DNA of 64,000 nt, from NCBI GenBank assembly GCA_016926255.1, contig JAFGOY010000031.1, positions 1-64,000 on the forward strand, written 5' to 3'. Within the stretch, counting starts at the first letter, position 1; every line of letters begins with the position of its first letter. The notes under the pieces were generated by a model. That model was given only the letters and a program-made list of their open reading frames with translations, was not told the origin of the DNA and searched no databases. The stretch is from Anaerolineae bacterium. Its GTDB lineage: Bacteria; Chloroflexota; Anaerolineae; Aggregatilineales; UBA3940. A program made the translations under genes and the position numbers. This document shows positions 51,183-59,566 of this stretch, piece by piece.

Positions 51183-51234
51183 GACCCCTGCATCGACCAG
51201 CATCCGCAGAACAACACTGCCAGGAGTATCAGCA

Positions 51235-53295
51235 ATGAGTGACCTGAGCGGCAAAACCATCGGTAAATTCCGGGTGATCGAGGAGATCGGGCGGGGCGGC
51301 ATGGCGAATGTCTACCGCGCGATTCAGCCCTCGATGGGGCGCGAGGTGGCGATCAAGGTGATGCCCGCCCACCTGACTCGTGATGCGACTTTCCTGGCGC
51401 GCTTCAATCGCGAGGTGCAGGTCATCTCCCAGCTTGAGCACCCCTCGATTCTCCCCGTCTACGACTTCGGCGAGGAAAACGGCCAGCCCTATATCGTGAT
51501 GCGCTACCTGACCGGCGGCAGCCTCAGCGAGCGGATCAAGAAAACACCCGAAGGTCTGCCGCTGAAAGATGTCGTCAGCATTGTCGAGCAGATGGCCTCG
51601 GCGCTCGATTTTGCCCACGAACGCGGCGTCACCCACCGCGATTTCAAGCCCAGCAACGTCCTGCTCGACGAGCGCGGCCACGCCTATTTAGCCGACTTCG
51701 GCATTGCAAAGGTCAGCGAATCGACCCTGGCGCTGACTGGCAGCGGCATCATCGGCACGCCGGGCTACATCGCCCCGGAGGTCAGCCGCGAGGGGCACAT
51801 CCCCCACCTGCTCGACGTTTATGCGCTGGGCGTTACCGTGTTCGAGATGATCACCGGGCAGACCCCCTACCAGGCCGATACCCCGATGGGCACCCTGATG
51901 GCCCACATCAGCGCCCCGATTCCCAACGTCCACGATTTTCGCTCCGGCCTGCCCGAAGCGATGAAGACAGTGATCGATACCGCGCTGGCAAAAGACCCGA
52001 CCACACGCTACCAGACGGCGGGACAGCTGGCCGCCGACCTGAAAGCGGTGGTCGAGGGACATCAGCCGGTCGGGGCCGAGGCGGTGGATCACGGCGGTTA
52101 TGCAGAAAGCATGCTGACCGAAGCGATACCGGCCAGGGATGAGTGGGGGCCTCCACGAGTGGCGGTGACCCCACCAGCAGCAGCAACACCCTATGTGCCT
52201 GCCGTCGAGCAGGCGGTGATCACCCCCGAAGCGAAGCGCCGGGCAAATCCCTGGTTGTGGGGCTGCCTAGGGTTGATCGGATTGGTCGCCGTGCTGGGCG
52301 TGATCGTCGGGGGGATACTGCTGCTGCGCGGCGCGCGCGGTGGGGGCAGACAGATATTTGGATCGGCTCCCACTCCTGTACCGACAGCGACATTGACCCC
52401 GGTTCCGACCGCCGTCCCGACCGAGCTTGACTACACCGCCGCACCGAGCTTCGGCAGCGTCGACCTTGCCAGAGATTTCCTCCCCGACCCGTTCAGTGTC
52501 GGCCTTATCTCCGGTGGGCCGGTCAATGCCGGTTATATCGACGGCTGCTCCGGGTATGCCGCCGCGCCGCCGGATTTCCGGCTCTTCTGGGGCGGTTCGG
52601 ATTACCCCCTCCACTTCTTCTTCGTCGCCGACGATCCCAACGCCGATACGACGCTGATCATCAGCGATGCAAACGGCATCTGGCACTGCAACGACGACTT
52701 CTGGGGCTACAACCCGAACATCGACCTTTACACTACCAGAGATGGCCAAATCGACATCTGGGTGGGCAGCATCTACCCCGACGACAATATCTCCGGGACG
52801 CTCTACATCACCGAGATGGAGATCGGCCCGGACGACGTAGACGGCGGCGGGGGCGGGAGCGCTGGCGGGGGATTGGATTGGGAACTGCCCGCCGCGTTTG
52901 GCGATCACACCCTGGAATCCGGCTTCGTCCCCGACCCCTACCCGGTCGATATGGTTGCCGGGGGAACGGTTGACGTTTATTCAGAACTCGGCGGTGACTG
53001 CCTGGGCTTTGTCGCCTCGGCCCCCGACGTGAACCTGTATTTCGACGGCTCCGGTTTCCTGCGTATCTATTTTATTGCCGACGATGCAATGAACGACCCG
53101 ACACTGGTGATCAACGAACCCGACGGCACCTGGGTCTGTATGGACGACGCAGTCAACTATGACTCGTGGAACCCGGTGATCGATTTCCAGCCTGCTGCCG
53201 CCGGGTGGTATGCGATCTGGGTGGGGACATACACTCAGGGTGAGACCTACGACGGGACGCTCTACATCACCGAGTTGGACGAGAATCACCCGTAG
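51235..53295 (+). CDS. Ser/Thr kinase-TM-tandem extracellular beta domains
   Basis: A 686-residue receptor kinase. The kinase domain (about 9-275) has GRGGMANVY, VAIKVMPA, HRDFKPSN (Ile of the usual motif is Phe), DFGIAKV and GTPGYIAPEVS. A linker with few features leads to the membrane helix at about 343-364 (WGCLGLIGLVAVLGVIVGGI). The outer part holds two copies of a beta domain of about 125 residues: one with PSFGSVDLARDFLPDPFSVG and IWVGSIYPDD, the other with AFGDHTLESGFVPDPYPVDM and IWVGTYTQGE. Both end GTLYITE and resemble PPC-type domains. The ligand is unknown. AGGAG precedes the ATG. Kinase part is paralogous to the other three kinases here. Confidence 0.9.
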   Translation: MSDLSGKTIGKFRVIEEIGRGGMANVYRAIQPSMGREVAIKVMPAHLTRDATFLARFNREVQVISQLEHPSILPVYDFGEENGQPYIVMRYLTGGSLSERIKKTPEGLPLKDVVSIVEQMASALDFAHERGVTHRDFKPSNVLLDERGHAYLADFGIAKVSESTLALTGSGIIGTPGYIAPEVSREGHIPHLLDVYALGVTVFEMITGQTPYQADTPMGTLMAHISAPIPNVHDFRSGLPEAMKTVIDTALAKDPTTRYQTAGQLAADLKAVVEGHQPVGAEAVDHGGYAESMLTEAIPARDEWGPPRVAVTPPAAATPYVPAVEQAVITPEAKRRANPWLWGCLGLIGLVAVLGVIVGGILLLRGARGGGRQIFGSAPTPVPTATLTPVPTAVPTELDYTAAPSFGSVDLARDFLPDPFSVGLISGGPVNAGYIDGCSGYAAAPPDFRLFWGGSDYPLHFFFVADDPNADTTLIISDANGIWHCNDDFWGYNPNIDLYTTRDGQIDIWVGSIYPDDNISGTLYITEMEIGPDDVDGGGGGSAGGGLDWELPAAFGDHTLESGFVPDPYPVDMVAGGTVDVYSELGGDCLGFVASAPDVNLYFDGSGFLRIYFIADDAMNDPTLVINEPDGTWVCMDDAVNYDSWNPVIDFQPAAAGWYAIWVGTYTQGETYDGTLYITELDENHP

Positions 53296-53326
53296 AGGCG
53301 GCGGTCAGGTTTCGACCGGTATCTGG

Positions 53327-53357
53327 CGCGGCGGAGTCGAGTCTCCGCCGCGTTTTT
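53327..53357 (+). terminator. Cluster terminator, copy 1
   Basis: 10 bp stem CGCGGCGGAG / CTCCGCCGCG with TCGAGT loop and T run; the T run overlaps the -35 box of the next promoter. Confidence 0.85.
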
Positions 53358-53382
53358 CATTCAGGGAGGGATCACATATACT
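53354..53382 (+). promoter_or_regulatory. Kinase-cluster promoter, copy 2
   Basis: TTTTCA, 17 bp, TATACT followed by GG, directly after the terminator stem. It should drive the solute-binding gene at 53425. Confidence 0.55.
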
Positions 53383-53424
53383 GGCAATCAGTAAATGGGT
53401 GACTGAGGATTCAGGAGGGATATC

Positions 53425-54987
53425 ATGACAGAGAAGAATAATCCGGTGAGCGAGAAGAGTGGGGGTAAGCAGGATAATACGCTGGCCTGGATTGTGGGGA
53501 TCGCTGGGGGTGGGCTGGGACTGGCAATCATCTGCGCGCTCTGTGTGGTCGTGGCGGCGGGGGTGATCATGATTATGCAGTACCGATCTGATTCGCAGGC
53601 TTACGAACCGCTGATGCCCAGCCCGTTCGTCATCACAACGGCGACCCCCGTTCCGCCGCTGGCAACGGCTGAACCGTCTGAGGAGCCGGTTATCGCGGAG
53701 CCAACAGTCGAAGAACCGACTCCCGTCGAATCGGTGGATGTTATCTGGGTCGTCAGAGAAATCGGTGGTGACATCACCATGCCGATGTTGCAAGAAGATG
53801 TCGTCGATGAATTCAACAACACTCATGACGATATCTTCCTGATAATGGACGTAGTGGCATACGATCTTTATCAGGATACACTCGCAGTGATGGTTGCCGC
53901 CGGGGATGCGCCGGATATCGTCGGCCCGGAGTCAATGATCAGCACCGGGCTGCCGACCGATCAGTGGTTGGATTTGTCCGGCTACATTGAAGAATCAGGG
54001 TTTGATACTTCCATCTACAATCCGGCGGTGATGGACATATACAACCTGCCCGACCAGGGACAGATCGCGCTGCCTTACTCGATTTACCCATCGGCAATGT
54101 TCTACAACGTCGATCTTTTTGATGCGGCCAACCTCTGCTATCCGCCGGAACATTTCGGCGAACCCTACTGCGACGGCGATCCCTGGGATTGGGACAAGGT
54201 GCGCGAGATCGGTATGCTGCTGACCCTCGACGCGAACGGCAACAACGCAACCAGCCAGAACTTCGACCCGGATAACATCGTGCAGTATGGCCTTACCCTC
54301 CAGTGGACCGATGCTCGCGGCGAGGCGATCTTCGTAGGCGGGAACGGTACCGTGTGGAATGGTCAGGGGGCGTTCATCCCGGATAACTGGCGAGACGCCT
54401 GGCAGTGGCATCACGATGGCATCTGGGAGGATCACTTCATCATGAGCCGGATCGCTACTGATGAATATTACAGCAATCCATTTTCAGAAGGGGTAGTAGC
54501 AATGTACCCCAGCCACAGCTGGTATTTCTGCTGCATTTTCAATGAGTTCAACTGGGACATCGGCGCGCTGCCTGTCCCCTTTGATGGAAATATCACGGCC
54601 AAGACGAATGGCAGTACCTTCTTTATCCATAAAGAGAGTGAGCACCCGGATGCCGCGTGGGAGGTGCTGTCATGGATGCTCGAAGAGAAATCTGACGTAC
54701 TGGACGAAGTTTTCAGCGCGAACCCCGCACGGATCGTCAGCGAGGAAGAATACCGGAATATACTGGAGGATATCTACTACGACGATTTCAGCAATGTCAA
54801 TGTCGGGGTTTTGATCGAAGCGCAAGACTATCCCGATATTCCAAGCAATGAAACCTACCTGCCAAACCACAGTTCGGCAGACGAAACCCTGTGGGATTTC
54901 TACACACTGTATCAGGAAATGCCGAGAGACATGGACGCCGACATCGACGCACTGGAGTCGGACCTGGAGTATGTTTTCTCGGACTGA
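53425..54987 (+). CDS. Membrane-anchored extracellular solute-binding protein (family 1), no kinase
   Basis: A 520-residue protein with an uncleaved-looking N-terminal membrane helix (about 12-45), a Thr/Pro/Glu-rich linker, and a sugar-type solute-binding domain (about 110-520): DEFNNTHDDIFLIMDVVAYD, MVAAGDAPDIVGPESM, GQIALPYSIYPSAMFYNVDL and WDWDKVREIGMLL. It is a close paralogue of the outer part of the kinase encoded next (55118-57610), sharing stretches like GEPYCDGDPW and NFDPDNIVQYGL. It lacks a kinase domain and no ABC permease genes are adjacent, so it may act as a ligand-binding co-receptor or decoy rather than in transport. GGAGGG precedes the ATG. Confidence 0.85.
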   Translation: MTEKNNPVSEKSGGKQDNTLAWIVGIAGGGLGLAIICALCVVVAAGVIMIMQYRSDSQAYEPLMPSPFVITTATPVPPLATAEPSEEPVIAEPTVEEPTPVESVDVIWVVREIGGDITMPMLQEDVVDEFNNTHDDIFLIMDVVAYDLYQDTLAVMVAAGDAPDIVGPESMISTGLPTDQWLDLSGYIEESGFDTSIYNPAVMDIYNLPDQGQIALPYSIYPSAMFYNVDLFDAANLCYPPEHFGEPYCDGDPWDWDKVREIGMLLTLDANGNNATSQNFDPDNIVQYGLTLQWTDARGEAIFVGGNGTVWNGQGAFIPDNWRDAWQWHHDGIWEDHFIMSRIATDEYYSNPFSEGVVAMYPSHSWYFCCIFNEFNWDIGALPVPFDGNITAKTNGSTFFIHKESEHPDAAWEVLSWMLEEKSDVLDEVFSANPARIVSEEEYRNILEDIYYDDFSNVNVGVLIEAQDYPDIPSNETYLPNHSSADETLWDFYTLYQEMPRDMDADIDALESDLEYVFSD

Positions 54988-55010
54988 TCTGATCCGGGTG
55001 AACTCAGAGA

Positions 55011-55045
55011 CGCGGCAGGCGAATTTTCTCCCCTGCCGCGTTTTT
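55011..55045 (+). terminator. Cluster terminator, copy 2
   Basis: Stem CGCGGCAGG / CCTGCCGCG with a 12-base loop and T run. Confidence 0.85.
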
Positions 55046-55070
55046 ATTTCAGATGTGGATCACTTATACT
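55042..55070 (+). promoter_or_regulatory. Kinase-cluster promoter, copy 3
   Basis: Weak -35 TTTTAT, 17 bp, TATACT followed by G. Position relative to the terminator is the same as in copies 2 and 4. Confidence 0.5.
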
Positions 55071-55117
55071 GACAATATCGTGTTCGTTCTACTGAGTGGA
55101 TCGCAGGAGCGGCAAAG

Positions 55118-57610
55118 ATGACCGGTTTCGAAGGCCAGATGGTCGGTGAGTACAAGATCGTCGAGATGATCGGTTCGGGTGGGATGGCGAACGTCTACCG
55201 GGCATACCAGGCCAAGATGGAGCGCGAGGTAGCGATCAAGATTCTGCCTGCCTATTTCATGCAGGATGACACCTTCATCGAGCGTTTCAACCGCGAAGCG
55301 CGGGTGATCGCCAGACTGGAACACCCCTCGATCCTGCCGGTTCACGACTTCGGGCAGTTCCAGGACCAACCCTATCTCGTGATGCGCTATGTGTCCGGTG
55401 TGTCACTCCTGGAGCGCATACAGGCCTGTCCGCAGGGTATGCCGCTGGACGAAGTGCAGAAGATCGTCGACCAGATGGCAAGCGCACTCGATTTCGCCCA
55501 CAAGCGGGGAATCATCCACCGGGACGTCAAGCCAAGCAACGTCCTGATCGACGAGGATGGAAATGCCTACCTCGCCGACTTCGGGATCGCCAAGGTCACC
55601 GGCTCGACGCTGGAACTGACCGGGTCGGGGATCGTCGGGACGCCGGGCTACATCGCTCCAGAGATGACGCGCCGGGGTGGAATGACTTCGCTGGTCGACG
55701 TGTACGCGCTGGGCGTCACGCTGTTCGAGATGCTCACCGGGCAACGCCCCTATGAGGCCGATACGCCGATGGGAACGCTGGTCGCCCATGCCACCGAGCC
55801 TATCCCCGATATCCGCGAGTTCCGGCCCGATCTCCCGGCGGGGATCGAGACGGTGATCGAGACGGTGCTGGCGAAAGAACCGGAGAAGCGCTACCCGACG
55901 GCCTGCGCCCTGGCAGAAGACCTCGGGGCGGCGCTGGCGGGCGCTTATGATTATGACGACGGTCTGACCATCGGCATGGCAAAGCCTGCTGCACCCGAAC
56001 CCGAATCTGTTCTGTCCCCGGACACACCACCCACGCTGGAGGGCGCGACGCGGCAGGCTGCCACGCCGCCCGTCGTCAAGGCGCCGGTTGTACCGGAGCC
56101 ATCCTGGGTGGCGGAGGCTAAACCCCGGCGGCGGAACCGGTCGCTGGTCTGGGTGCTGGGGATCGGCGGGACGCTGCTGGCTGCTGCGATCGTGGTCGGC
56201 GGGGTGATTCTCCTGAGATCGATCGGGGGGCAGAAAGATACAACCCCTGAGCCATCAGCCGCCGATCAGCCCGTGGCAGAACAGCCTGCGGTGGAGCAGC
56301 CGTCGGTGGATCAACCGGCAGACGAGGCGCCTGCTCCTGACGGGCCGGTCGAGATCACCTGGTTCGTGGAACTGGGGGGGCAAGTCGGGCCCAATCGGCT
56401 GGCGATGCAGGAAGCGCTGGCTGAGGCGTTCAACAGTTCCCACGACGATATCCACCTGAATATTAAGACATCAGAGGGTGAGGACGGGCCTACCATGCTC
56501 GCGACGATGATCGCGGCGGGAACACCGCCAGACATTGTCGGCCCGGTGGGATTAGGTATTATGAACCAGTTTTACGGCGAGTGGCTGGATTTGACGCCCT
56601 ATATCGAGCAATCCGGCATCGATACCTCTGCCTATAATCCGGCTTTGATGGTGCTGTACAACGTCCCCGGACAGGGACAGGTCGGGCTGCCGTATATTGT
56701 TTATCCCCCGGCCATGTTCTACAACGCCGACCTTTTCGACAGGGCCGGGTTGTGTTACCCGCCTCACCACATCGGCGAGCCTTACTGTGATGGCGACCCG
56801 TGGACCTGGGACAAGGTGCGCGAGATCGCCATGCTGATGACTTACGATGCCAATGGCAATGACGCGATGAGTCAGGATTTCGATCCGGGCAATATCGTGC
56901 AGTACGGCCTTGATTCGCACTGGAATGACGCACGCGGCGACGCGATCTACGTCGGCGGGGCAGGGACTCTGTGGGATGGAAACAGCGTGGTCATTCCGGG
57001 TAACTGGCGTGAAGCCTGGCTCTGGCAGGTTAACGGCATCTGGGTCGATCATTTTATGCCGAGCATGGGAGTCGTCGGGGAGATGGGTGGCAATCCTTTC
57101 GCAGAGGGGAAAGCGGCGATGTACCCCATCAACAGCTGGTATTTTATACTTTTAACCAATGACATCAACTGGGACATGGCGGCGCTGCCAGCCACTTTTG
57201 ACGGCAGACACACAACCAGGATGCATGCTGATACCTTCTTCATTCTCAAAGAAAGCCGGAACCCGCAGGCTGCCTGGGAAACACTTGTCTGGATGAGAAA
57301 TAACGAGCCAACTCAGTTGTTCGCGGAATACAGCGGACTGCCTGCCCGCGACATGGACCTCGACTGGACTCTGAACATGCTGTCCATGAGGTACGACCTG
57401 GATTTCAGCCGGGTGGATTTAGAAGTCCTGCTGGAAGCGCAGAACAATCCCGAGATTGCCAGCAGCGAAACCTACCTGCCAAACAACAACATGGCAAATG
57501 GATATCTCGCAGATTTTTATAACCGGTATCATGGTGAGCCGGTGGACATGGATACCGAACTTGCCAATCTCCAGCGCGACCTGGAGGAGATTTTCGCCGG
57601 GGGGCAGTAA
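55118..57610 (+). CDS. Ser/Thr kinase-TM-extracellular solute-binding-domain receptor
   Basis: An 830-residue fusion. The kinase domain (about 9-275) has GSGGMANVY, VAIKILPA, HRDVKPSN, DFGIAKV and GTPGYIAPEMT. The membrane helix is at about 343-366 (LVWVLGIGGTLLAAAIVVGG), then a Pro/Ala/Glu linker rich in AEQPAVEQPSVDQP. Residues about 410-830 are a family-1-type solute-binding domain: EAFNSSHDDIHLNIKTSEGE, MIAAGTPPDIVGPVGL, GQVGLPYIVYPPAMFYNADL and WTWDKVREIAMLM. Such domains normally feed ABC importers; here one is wired directly to a kinase, so sugar binding outside probably controls phosphorylation inside. AGGAG precedes the ATG. Confidence 0.9.
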   Translation: MTGFEGQMVGEYKIVEMIGSGGMANVYRAYQAKMEREVAIKILPAYFMQDDTFIERFNREARVIARLEHPSILPVHDFGQFQDQPYLVMRYVSGVSLLERIQACPQGMPLDEVQKIVDQMASALDFAHKRGIIHRDVKPSNVLIDEDGNAYLADFGIAKVTGSTLELTGSGIVGTPGYIAPEMTRRGGMTSLVDVYALGVTLFEMLTGQRPYEADTPMGTLVAHATEPIPDIREFRPDLPAGIETVIETVLAKEPEKRYPTACALAEDLGAALAGAYDYDDGLTIGMAKPAAPEPESVLSPDTPPTLEGATRQAATPPVVKAPVVPEPSWVAEAKPRRRNRSLVWVLGIGGTLLAAAIVVGGVILLRSIGGQKDTTPEPSAADQPVAEQPAVEQPSVDQPADEAPAPDGPVEITWFVELGGQVGPNRLAMQEALAEAFNSSHDDIHLNIKTSEGEDGPTMLATMIAAGTPPDIVGPVGLGIMNQFYGEWLDLTPYIEQSGIDTSAYNPALMVLYNVPGQGQVGLPYIVYPPAMFYNADLFDRAGLCYPPHHIGEPYCDGDPWTWDKVREIAMLMTYDANGNDAMSQDFDPGNIVQYGLDSHWNDARGDAIYVGGAGTLWDGNSVVIPGNWREAWLWQVNGIWVDHFMPSMGVVGEMGGNPFAEGKAAMYPINSWYFILLTNDINWDMAALPATFDGRHTTRMHADTFFILKESRNPQAAWETLVWMRNNEPTQLFAEYSGLPARDMDLDWTLNMLSMRYDLDFSRVDLEVLLEAQNNPEIASSETYLPNNNMANGYLADFYNRYHGEPVDMDTELANLQRDLEEIFAGGQ

Positions 57611-57633
57611 TATAAGCGGCAAATGATGAAAAC

Positions 57634-57664
57634 GCGGCAGGGCTGAGTCTCCGCCGCGTTTTTC
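57634..57664 (+). terminator. Cluster terminator, copy 3
   Basis: Stem CGCGGC / GCCGCG with partial inner pairing and a T run of five. Sequence around it closely follows the copy at 53327. Confidence 0.75.
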
Positions 57665-57688
57665 ATTCAGATGGGGATCGCGTATACT
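57660..57688 (+). promoter_or_regulatory. Kinase-cluster promoter, copy 4
   Basis: TTTTCA, 17 bp, TATACT followed by GG; matches copy 2 in both boxes. Confidence 0.55.
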
Positions 57689-57700
57689 GGCGCTGAATAT

Positions 57701-57735
57701 CCTATACGAAGTTCGCTTTGTGAACTTCGTATAGG
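57701..57735. repeat. CCTATACG palindromic repeat, copy 2
   Basis: Perfect 14 bp arms CCTATACGAAGTTC / GAACTTCGTATAGG with loop GCTTTGT, in the leader of the soluble kinase gene. Same family as 11311 and 58913. Confidence 0.75.
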
Positions 57736-57775
57736 AGCGGCAGATTCTAGTTGACCATCGAACAGAGGGGAACCG

Positions 57776-58885
57776 ATGAAAGACCTCACCGGGCAGGTGG
57801 TTGGCCAATACCAGATTGTCGAGCTGATCGGGCAGGGCGGCATGGCGAATGTCTACCGGGCAGTGCAGCCGACGATCAACCGCGATGTGGCGATCAAGGT
57901 GCTGCCTGCCCACCTGATGCAGGACGACACGTTCATCGAGCGCTTCATGCGCGAGGTGCAGGTAATCGCCAAGTTGCAGCACCCGCGCACCGTCCCCGTC
58001 TATGACTGCGGCGAATTCAACAACCAGCCCTACATCGTCATGCGCTACCTGACCGGCGGGTCGCTGGCCGAGATGATCTCCCGCTCACCGGACGGCATCG
58101 CACTCGACGTTCTCGTGCCGATTGTCAGCCAGGTGGCGGAGGCGCTCGATTTCGCCCACCGGCACAACGTGATCCACCGGGACATCAAACCGAGCAACAT
58201 TCTGCTGGACGAGGATGGCAACGCCTATCTCGCCGATTTCGGGATCGCCAAAGTCGACGAGGTCACTGCGCAGCTAACCGGCAGCGGCATCATTGGGACG
58301 CCTGCCTACCTCGCCCCGGAGATGGTCGAACAGGGGAGCACCACGCACCTGCTCGACGTTTACGCGCTGGGGGTAAGCATCTTCCAGGCGATCGCGGGCT
58401 GCCAGCCCTACAGTGCGACCACACCCGTCGGGCTGATGCTGGCCCATCTCAACGAACCGATACCTGACACGCGTGACTACCGCGCCGATGTCACTGCCGG
58501 GGTGCAGGCGGTGATCGAACGGGCAATGGCAAAAGACCCGGCGCAACGCTACCGGTCGGCGGGACAACTGGCCGCCGACTTCACACAGGCAGTAGCGGAG
58601 ACCAGCGGCGGTGACTATGCCGAAGAATACAATCACAGGATTCCCACCGCCGAACACCCGGCGGTGCCAACTGCCTCCGGGACGATACCTTACCAGCCTG
58701 ACCAGGGTGTCGATCAGCCTCCCGGCGAGGCGGAGGCGTGGCCGGTAACCCCTCTGCCCGAAATACTGGTGCTGGGTGGCGGCGGGCTGATCGAAATTGA
58801 CGATCCGCTGTCCGATCCCGACAGTGAAGTCGTGATCGACGACCCGGCGCAAAGCCTGATCATCATCGGCCTGCAGGGAATATGA
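57776..58885 (+). CDS. Soluble Ser/Thr kinase
   Basis: A 369-residue PknB-type kinase without a membrane helix. The kinase domain (about 9-275) has GQGGMANVY, VAIKVLPA, HRDIKPSN, DFGIAKV and GTPAYLAPEMV. The remaining about 95 residues are low-complexity and acidic, ending ILVLGGGGLIEIDDPLSDPD and a hydrophobic SLIIIGLQGI tail too short to be a sure membrane anchor. It is paralogous to the three receptor kinases upstream but has lost, or never had, a sensor. It could be a cytoplasmic partner or phosphorelay branch. GAGGGG precedes the ATG. Confidence 0.85.
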   Translation: MKDLTGQVVGQYQIVELIGQGGMANVYRAVQPTINRDVAIKVLPAHLMQDDTFIERFMREVQVIAKLQHPRTVPVYDCGEFNNQPYIVMRYLTGGSLAEMISRSPDGIALDVLVPIVSQVAEALDFAHRHNVIHRDIKPSNILLDEDGNAYLADFGIAKVDEVTAQLTGSGIIGTPAYLAPEMVEQGSTTHLLDVYALGVSIFQAIAGCQPYSATTPVGLMLAHLNEPIPDTRDYRADVTAGVQAVIERAMAKDPAQRYRSAGQLAADFTQAVAETSGGDYAEEYNHRIPTAEHPAVPTASGTIPYQPDQGVDQPPGEAEAWPVTPLPEILVLGGGGLIEIDDPLSDPDSEVVIDDPAQSLIIIGLQGI

Positions 58886-58912
58886 CCGACTTATTCAAAA
58901 ACTCTCTCAATA

Positions 58913-58950
58913 ACCTATCCGCAAATTCACTTCGTTCATTTCGGATAGGT
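58913..58950. repeat. CCTATCCG palindromic repeat, copy 3
   Basis: Ends ACCTATCCG and CGGATAGGT around CAAATTCACTTCGTTCATTT. Lies between the soluble kinase and the ubiquitin-like gene. Confidence 0.65.
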
Positions 58951-59001
58951 AAAAGAATGCCTATCAAGATGATCTCTGGATAGATTGGAAGGAGAAGCGT
59001 G

Positions 59002-59547
59002 ATGACGACGATCCGCATTTACCTTTTGAATGAAGCGACGGGGGAGCGTACCACCGTTCAATTACCGGACACAATGCCCGTCAGCCGGGCAACGGCGGCG
59101 CTCGTGGGCCAGCTTCACCTGCCGGTGGGTGACTATCAACTGCTGTACGAGCAGGGTGGCAAACGCCTGTCGAATGGCAGGACACTGGCCGAATCCGGCG
59201 TGGCGAGCGGCACCTACCTGGCGCTGAGAGAGAACCGGACGAAAGGCCGGGGGCAGGCGTTCCTCTCGCTGCTGATCGGGCTGATCGCCGGACTGGGTAC
59301 CTGGGGATGGCTCTTCTACGGCACGCTCAACCGTGAGGACGTTTTTCTGCGGGAAACCTGGGGGATTGGCAACGTGGGGGTGCTGATCTGCATGCTGGGC
59401 ATCGTGCTGGCGCTCCGGGGACGAAATGGCGGGCGGCAGGGTGGTATGCGTCTGGTGGCCGGGATCGGCCTGTGGCTGAGTGGAAGCGGCGCGCTGGCGG
59501 CCCTGGCCTGGATGATCCTCAGCGGCGTGGCATGGATCGCCTATTAA
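59002..59547 (+). CDS. Ubiquitin-like (YukD/EsaB-like) domain membrane protein
   Basis: A 181-residue protein. Residues 1-76 look like a beta-grasp ubiquitin-like domain (TTIRIYLLNEATGERTTVQL, VGDYQLLYEQGGKRLSNGRT, LAESGVASGTYLALRE), the pattern of YukD/EsaB-type proteins. Three membrane helices follow (about 88-107, 122-140, 150-175). Ubiquitin-like domains of this type occur with type VII secretion ATPases and with Ser/Thr kinases; no secretion genes are here, so the link is to the kinase cluster. GGAAGGAG precedes adjacent GTG and ATG starts; ATG was used. Function unknown. Confidence 0.65.
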   Translation: MTTIRIYLLNEATGERTTVQLPDTMPVSRATAALVGQLHLPVGDYQLLYEQGGKRLSNGRTLAESGVASGTYLALRENRTKGRGQAFLSLLIGLIAGLGTWGWLFYGTLNREDVFLRETWGIGNVGVLICMLGIVLALRGRNGGRQGGMRLVAGIGLWLSGSGALAALAWMILSGVAWIAY

Positions 59548-59566
59548 GATTGTCAGAGACCTGTCA

